DNA of 10,582 bases from FW021-bin31 sp964467635 (lineage in GTDB: Bacteria; Bacteroidota; Bacteroidia; Chitinophagales; Chitinophagaceae): NCBI GenBank assembly GCA_964467635.1, contig CAYXRN010000113.1:1-10582 (forward strand). The letters run 5' to 3'. Below are positions 8,739-10,582 of this stretch, in pieces (positions within the stretch are counted from its first letter, which is position 1; every line of letters begins with the position of its first letter). The position numbers and the translations under genes are program-made. Below the pieces are notes generated by a model. It searched no databases. It was not told where the DNA came from and saw nothing but the letters and a program-made list of their open reading frames with translations.

Positions 8739-8858
8739 TTGATGATAATCAGGGAAAGTAAGATAAAACTTCCTGATATTCTTTAAATTAGCATCGGAAA
8801 ACTCTTTTCCGATGCTAATAGATAAATGACGGGAAAGATTAGTGGTCAGATAATCATT
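8739..8858 (-). pseudogene. Fragment of a DUF1016 N-terminal domain (YhcG-like, PDDEXK nuclease family) gene
   Basis: Read on the minus strand, 40 codons give NDYLTTNLSRHL...IGKEFSDANLKNIRKFYLTFP. This matches the DUF1016 N-terminal signature seen in YhcG-type proteins (roughly D-Y-G-x-x-L-x-x-L-S-x-x-L-x-x-x-F-G-K-x-F-S-x-x-N-L-x-x-M-R-x-F-Y-x-x-F-P). Family proteins are usually around 330-380 residues with a C-terminal nuclease-like domain. Here resemblance stops after FPDYHQ, and on the other side it abuts the delta-60 remnant, so only a scrap remains. The open frame continues both ways but without family resemblance. It is a relic of a transferred gene, not functional. The match is by memory of the family pattern, so moderate confidence. 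Confidence 0.55.
8787..8819. repeat. Perfect 15-bp inverted repeat with 3-base spacer
   Basis: The left arm ATTAGCATCGGAAAA (8787-8801) and the right arm TTTTCCGATGCTAAT (8805-8819) are exact reverse complements around CTC. Neither side is followed by a clear T run, so it is not a canonical intrinsic terminator, though it could end transcription of the operon upstream. It lies within the DUF1016-like remnant, over codons for ISIGKEFSDAN, so chance or a hairpin-templated mutation event is also possible. Confidence 0.85.
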
Positions 8859-9060
8859 TTTCAAACGAAGCGGAATTGTAATTCTTAATATGGATGGTAC
8901 CGTGAGCAAAACCTATAATAACCTGGGGGTAATGGAGCCAGGAGGAGGATTTATCAATCAGGGGCTTAATGTACCGAATGCCACTGCCACCCTGTTGGTT
9001 GGCGGATTTACAAGATACAATTTACAATATGTTAACCGTATTGTACGCTTAAAATGTTAA
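8857..9060 (+). pseudogene. 3' remnant of a second delta-60-repeat lipoprotein gene
   Basis: Reading in frame from 8857 to the TAA at 9058-9060 gives FKRSGIVILNMDGTVSKTYN, NLGVMEP, then LNVPNATATLLVGGFTRYN and NRIVRLKC. This aligns along its length with residues about 474-540 of the intact delta-60 protein at 3502-5124 (RRGGTLVLNADGSISKTFNN, LGIMEP, LNVPTPEQATIIVGGFTSY). It has the DGSIS and VGGF repeat landmarks. An in-frame stop at 8851-8853 and the minus-strand DUF1016 fragment mark an abrupt 5' break. ATG 8890 lies within the repeat and gives no signal peptide, so this is not a small gene. The DNA has diverged from the intact copy, so the duplication is not recent. Confidence 0.85.
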
Positions 9061-9104
9061 TTTATGCCCCGTAAGATTTATCACCAATTTTAAAGCAGAA
9101 CCCA

Positions 9105-10217
9105 ATGACAAGAACAAAGTTTTTTTTAATTGCGATAATTACTCCCGTGCTTTTCTCTTTTAAGGAACTGCATGCACAAAAGAAATTAAAAACTAAAAAC
9201 GTCGTAGTTATACTTATTGACGGCTATCGCTGGCAGGAATTATTTCGAGGGGCGGACTTTGATCTCCTTACGAATGAAAGTTACAATGCCGGTGATTCGT
9301 TGGATCGCATGAAAAGATACTGGTCCGATGATCTAAAAGAACGAAGGACAAAGCTGATGCCATTTACCTGGAATGTTATTGCCAGGCACGGGCAATTGTA
9401 TGGAAACAGAGACCTGGGTAATAAGGTAAGCGTAAAAAACCCTTACTGGATATCCTACCCCGGGCGTGCGGAAGTATTGAGTGGCTTTGTTGATAAAAAG
9501 ATCAACTCCAATGGTTATGGGAATAATCCCAATCCGAACGTTCTGGAATTTATCAATAAACAAAAAGGGTATAGAGGCAAAGTAGTCACCTTTGCCTGCT
9601 GGGCAGCTACCGGCCGGTGCCTGAATAAGGAAAACAGCAAAATGCTGATCAATGTTCCTTGGGAGGATATTCAGGGCGCAAATCTCACAGCAGCAGAGCA
9701 GCTTGCCAATGAAATGCAGCATTTCACCCCAAAGATATGGGGAGAGGTGGAGCGCCTCGATGCCAACGTTTATGCTTTGGCTAAGTCTTATATCCTGGCT
9801 CATCATCCTAAAGTGATCTATATTGATTTTGGGGACACCGACGAATATGCTCACCATGGGGATTATGAAGGGTATTTAAATGACGCTCATAACCTGGATG
9901 CCATGATCGGAAAATTATGGCTAATGATGCAGGAGGACCGTTTTTATAAAAATAAGACCACTTTCTTTATTGTACCCGATCACGGAAGAGGAATTGGCAG
10001 GCAGTGGACGAGTCATGGATCAGGCACCCCTCATTCGGACGAAACTTGGTTTATGGTCATGGGACCGGATACAAAAGCCAGGGGAGAAGTGAAAACCGAT
10101 GAGCAGATATACCAGGTTCAATATGCGAAAACCATTGCCCGGTTTCTGGGGTTTGACTATACCGTCTCAGAACCCGTTGGCAAAGCCATTGGAAGTGTTA
10201 TAGAACAACATAAATAG
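9105..10217 (+). CDS. Secreted alkaline-phosphatase-superfamily phosphatase/phosphodiesterase
   Basis: This 370-residue protein begins at ATG 9105, 45 bases after the delta-60 remnant. It has a signal peptidase I type signal with a likely cut after Ala24 (LHA-QKK) and no lipobox, so it is periplasmic or secreted. Metal-site landmarks are complete: ILIDG gives Asp39; the segment NPYWISYPGRAEVLSG gives Ser117 as candidate nucleophile; DTDEYAHHGDY gives Asp246 and His250; VPDHGRG gives Asp292 and His293; and SHGSGTPHSDE gives His304 or His310. The closing IARFLGF matches the fold's C-terminal helix. This subfamily is sometimes labelled sulfatase or phosphoglyceromutase-like in Bacteroidota; the sulfatase formylglycine motif (C/S-x-P-x-R) is not present, so phosphoester hydrolysis is more likely. 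It has no LamG domain and is only distantly related to PDE1 and PDE2. Substrate unknown. Confidence 0.85.
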   Translation: MTRTKFFLIAIITPVLFSFKELHAQKKLKTKNVVVILIDGYRWQELFRGADFDLLTNESYNAGDSLDRMKRYWSDDLKERRTKLMPFTWNVIARHGQLYGNRDLGNKVSVKNPYWISYPGRAEVLSGFVDKKINSNGYGNNPNPNVLEFINKQKGYRGKVVTFACWAATGRCLNKENSKMLINVPWEDIQGANLTAAEQLANEMQHFTPKIWGEVERLDANVYALAKSYILAHHPKVIYIDFGDTDEYAHHGDYEGYLNDAHNLDAMIGKLWLMMQEDRFYKNKTTFFIVPDHGRGIGRQWTSHGSGTPHSDETWFMVMGPDTKARGEVKTDEQIYQVQYAKTIARFLGFDYTVSEPVGKAIGSVIEQHK

Positions 10218-10224
10218 CTTATTT

Positions 10225-10512
10225 ATGAATTATGTATTGAAGGGTATACCGTATTTGATATTATTTGTGATTATATAGTGCATAGCATCCTGCTTTAAGG
10301 ATAACTTTCCTTAAGTGGAGCTACCGAATGAGGCCGGTGACAGTATAGTTACAGTCCTGATCACGCAGCTATCCAACGCAAGGTATTGATCATTGGCATA
10401 GACGGATGTAGGGGCGATGCTCCAGTGATCATGGCGGAACCATTAATGGCAATGGGGGCAGTTCTTTGGCGGGAAAAATATCTTTACGATATTTTATAAA
10501 AGTGGAGCGTAA
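10225..10512 (+). pseudogene. PDE3: decayed third copy of the PDE1-type lipoprotein gene
   Basis: Starting at ATG 10225, 7 bases after the previous stop, the sequence reads as a lipoprotein signal MNYVLKGIPYLILFVII, stop, CIASCFKDNFP, stop. CFKDNFP matches CLKNSFP of PDE1. A shifted frame then gives QRKVLIIGIDGCRGDA, the PDE1 metal-site start with its Asp intact. Near 10421 the sequence jumps to SDHGGTINGNGGS...KNIFTIFYK in another frame, which corresponds to PDE1 residues about 249-274. About 180 codons are thus deleted and the frame is broken. The homology ends near 10500, and the LamG and C-terminal parts are absent. Two early stops, a frame-shifting deletion and a truncation make this a clear pseudogene. 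The NGNGG variant (PDE1 NGHGG) may mean a ligand was already lost. Confidence 0.9.
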
Positions 10513-10514
10513 AA

Positions 10515-10541
10515 CCCACTGATGCCGATAGGCTCGGTGGG
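10515..10541 (-). terminator. Stem-loop, possible intrinsic terminator for leftward transcription
   Basis: Bases 10515-10525 (CCCACTGATGC) pair with 10531-10541 (GGCTCGGTGGG) in a stem of about 11 pairs with one bulge, one G-U pair and a GATA loop. On the minus strand the stem is followed by TTTT (complement of AAAA at 10511-10514), as in an intrinsic terminator. On the + strand no T run follows. Because it lies between the PDE3 wreck and a possible IS end, it may instead belong to a mobile element border. Confidence 0.35.
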
Positions 10542-10543
10542 AT

Positions 10544-10582
10544 GTAAGCGACCATTAGCCTTGAGTTAAGATGTATTGAGGG
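10544..10582. mobile_element. Possible terminus of an IS66-family insertion sequence (cut by right edge)
   Basis: The PDE3 homology ends near 10500, and from 10544 the sequence begins GTAAGCGACC. Terminal inverted repeats of IS66-family elements commonly start with GTAAGCG. TTGAG occurs twice just inside (10561 and 10576). No transposase reading frame fits in the 39 bases available, and the other end and target duplication are outside the window, so this is a tentative call. Confidence 0.35.

Noticed and set aside
8487..8909. 140-codon minus-strand frame as a complete gene
   Set aside because: It overlaps the 3' end of PDE2 and the delta-60 remnant; only the middle 40 codons resemble a known family, so it is treated as a relic.
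8890..9060. Small standalone gene starting at ATG 8890
   Set aside because: The start falls inside a delta-60 repeat that aligns with the C-terminus of a longer protein, so this is a remnant.
9333..9857. 174-codon open frame on the minus strand
   Set aside because: It is antisense to the well-supported phosphatase gene and its translation has no recognisable domain.
9105..10217. Sulfatase assignment for the downstream secreted enzyme
   Set aside because: No C/S-x-P-x-R formylglycine motif is present; the motifs fit phosphatases or phosphodiesterases of the same superfamily better.
1..10582. CRISPR array, tRNA or rRNA genes
   Set aside because: No regularly spaced direct repeats and no cloverleaf or rRNA-like sequence were seen; the repeats found are paralogous genes and two stem-loops.

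Overview
The window looks like part of a Bacteroidota chromosome. The exact family is uncertain, though a Chitinophaga- or Pedobacter-like soil or plant-associated genus fits. The grounds are a SusC/SusD pair, a run of lipoproteins with short lipoboxes ending in Cys, moderate-to-low GC, very short gaps between genes, and no consistent purine-rich ribosome binding sites. Every intact gene is on the + strand.

Positions 1-8578 form one apparent operon with gaps of 7-34 bases. It holds the C-terminal part of a SusC-like TonB-dependent transporter (cut by the left edge), a SusD-like binding lipoprotein, a fasciclin-domain lipoprotein, a TIG plus delta-60-repeat (beta-propeller type) lipoprotein, and two paralogous lipoproteins here called PDE1 and PDE2. 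PDE1 and PDE2 combine an alkaline-phosphatase-superfamily phosphodiesterase core with a LamG-like jelly-roll domain. This resembles a polysaccharide-utilization-type locus, but the visible enzymes are phosphodiesterase/phosphatase-like and no glycoside hydrolase is present. The substrate is not known from the sequence; a phosphate-ester-containing glycan or envelope polymer is only an inference. PDE1 is split in reading frame by ten N bases. Comparison with PDE2 indicates this is a gap-length artefact and not a real frameshift.

The main discovery is that PDE2 is a full-length, open, closely related copy of PDE1 in which five of the six metal-ligand positions are replaced (D to G, D to N, H to L, D to E, H to T), while the surrounding sequence and the LamG part are kept. 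It is a predicted pseudoenzyme encoded next to its probably active sister, perhaps used for binding or as a partner.

Positions 8579-9104 hold no intact gene. They contain a minus-strand fragment resembling the DUF1016/YhcG N-terminal domain, a perfect 15-bp inverted repeat inside that fragment, and then the last ~65 codons of a second delta-60 gene. Positions 9105-10217 encode an intact secreted (signal peptidase I type) phosphatase or phosphodiesterase of the same superfamily but a different subfamily. From 10225 a third PDE copy is present as a wreck, with in-frame stops, a large internal deletion and a missing 3' half. The window ends with a stem-loop and a GTAAGCG sequence that resembles the terminus of an IS66-family element. 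Together these suggest that a [delta-60 gene + PDE gene] unit was duplicated and that the right-hand copy decayed.
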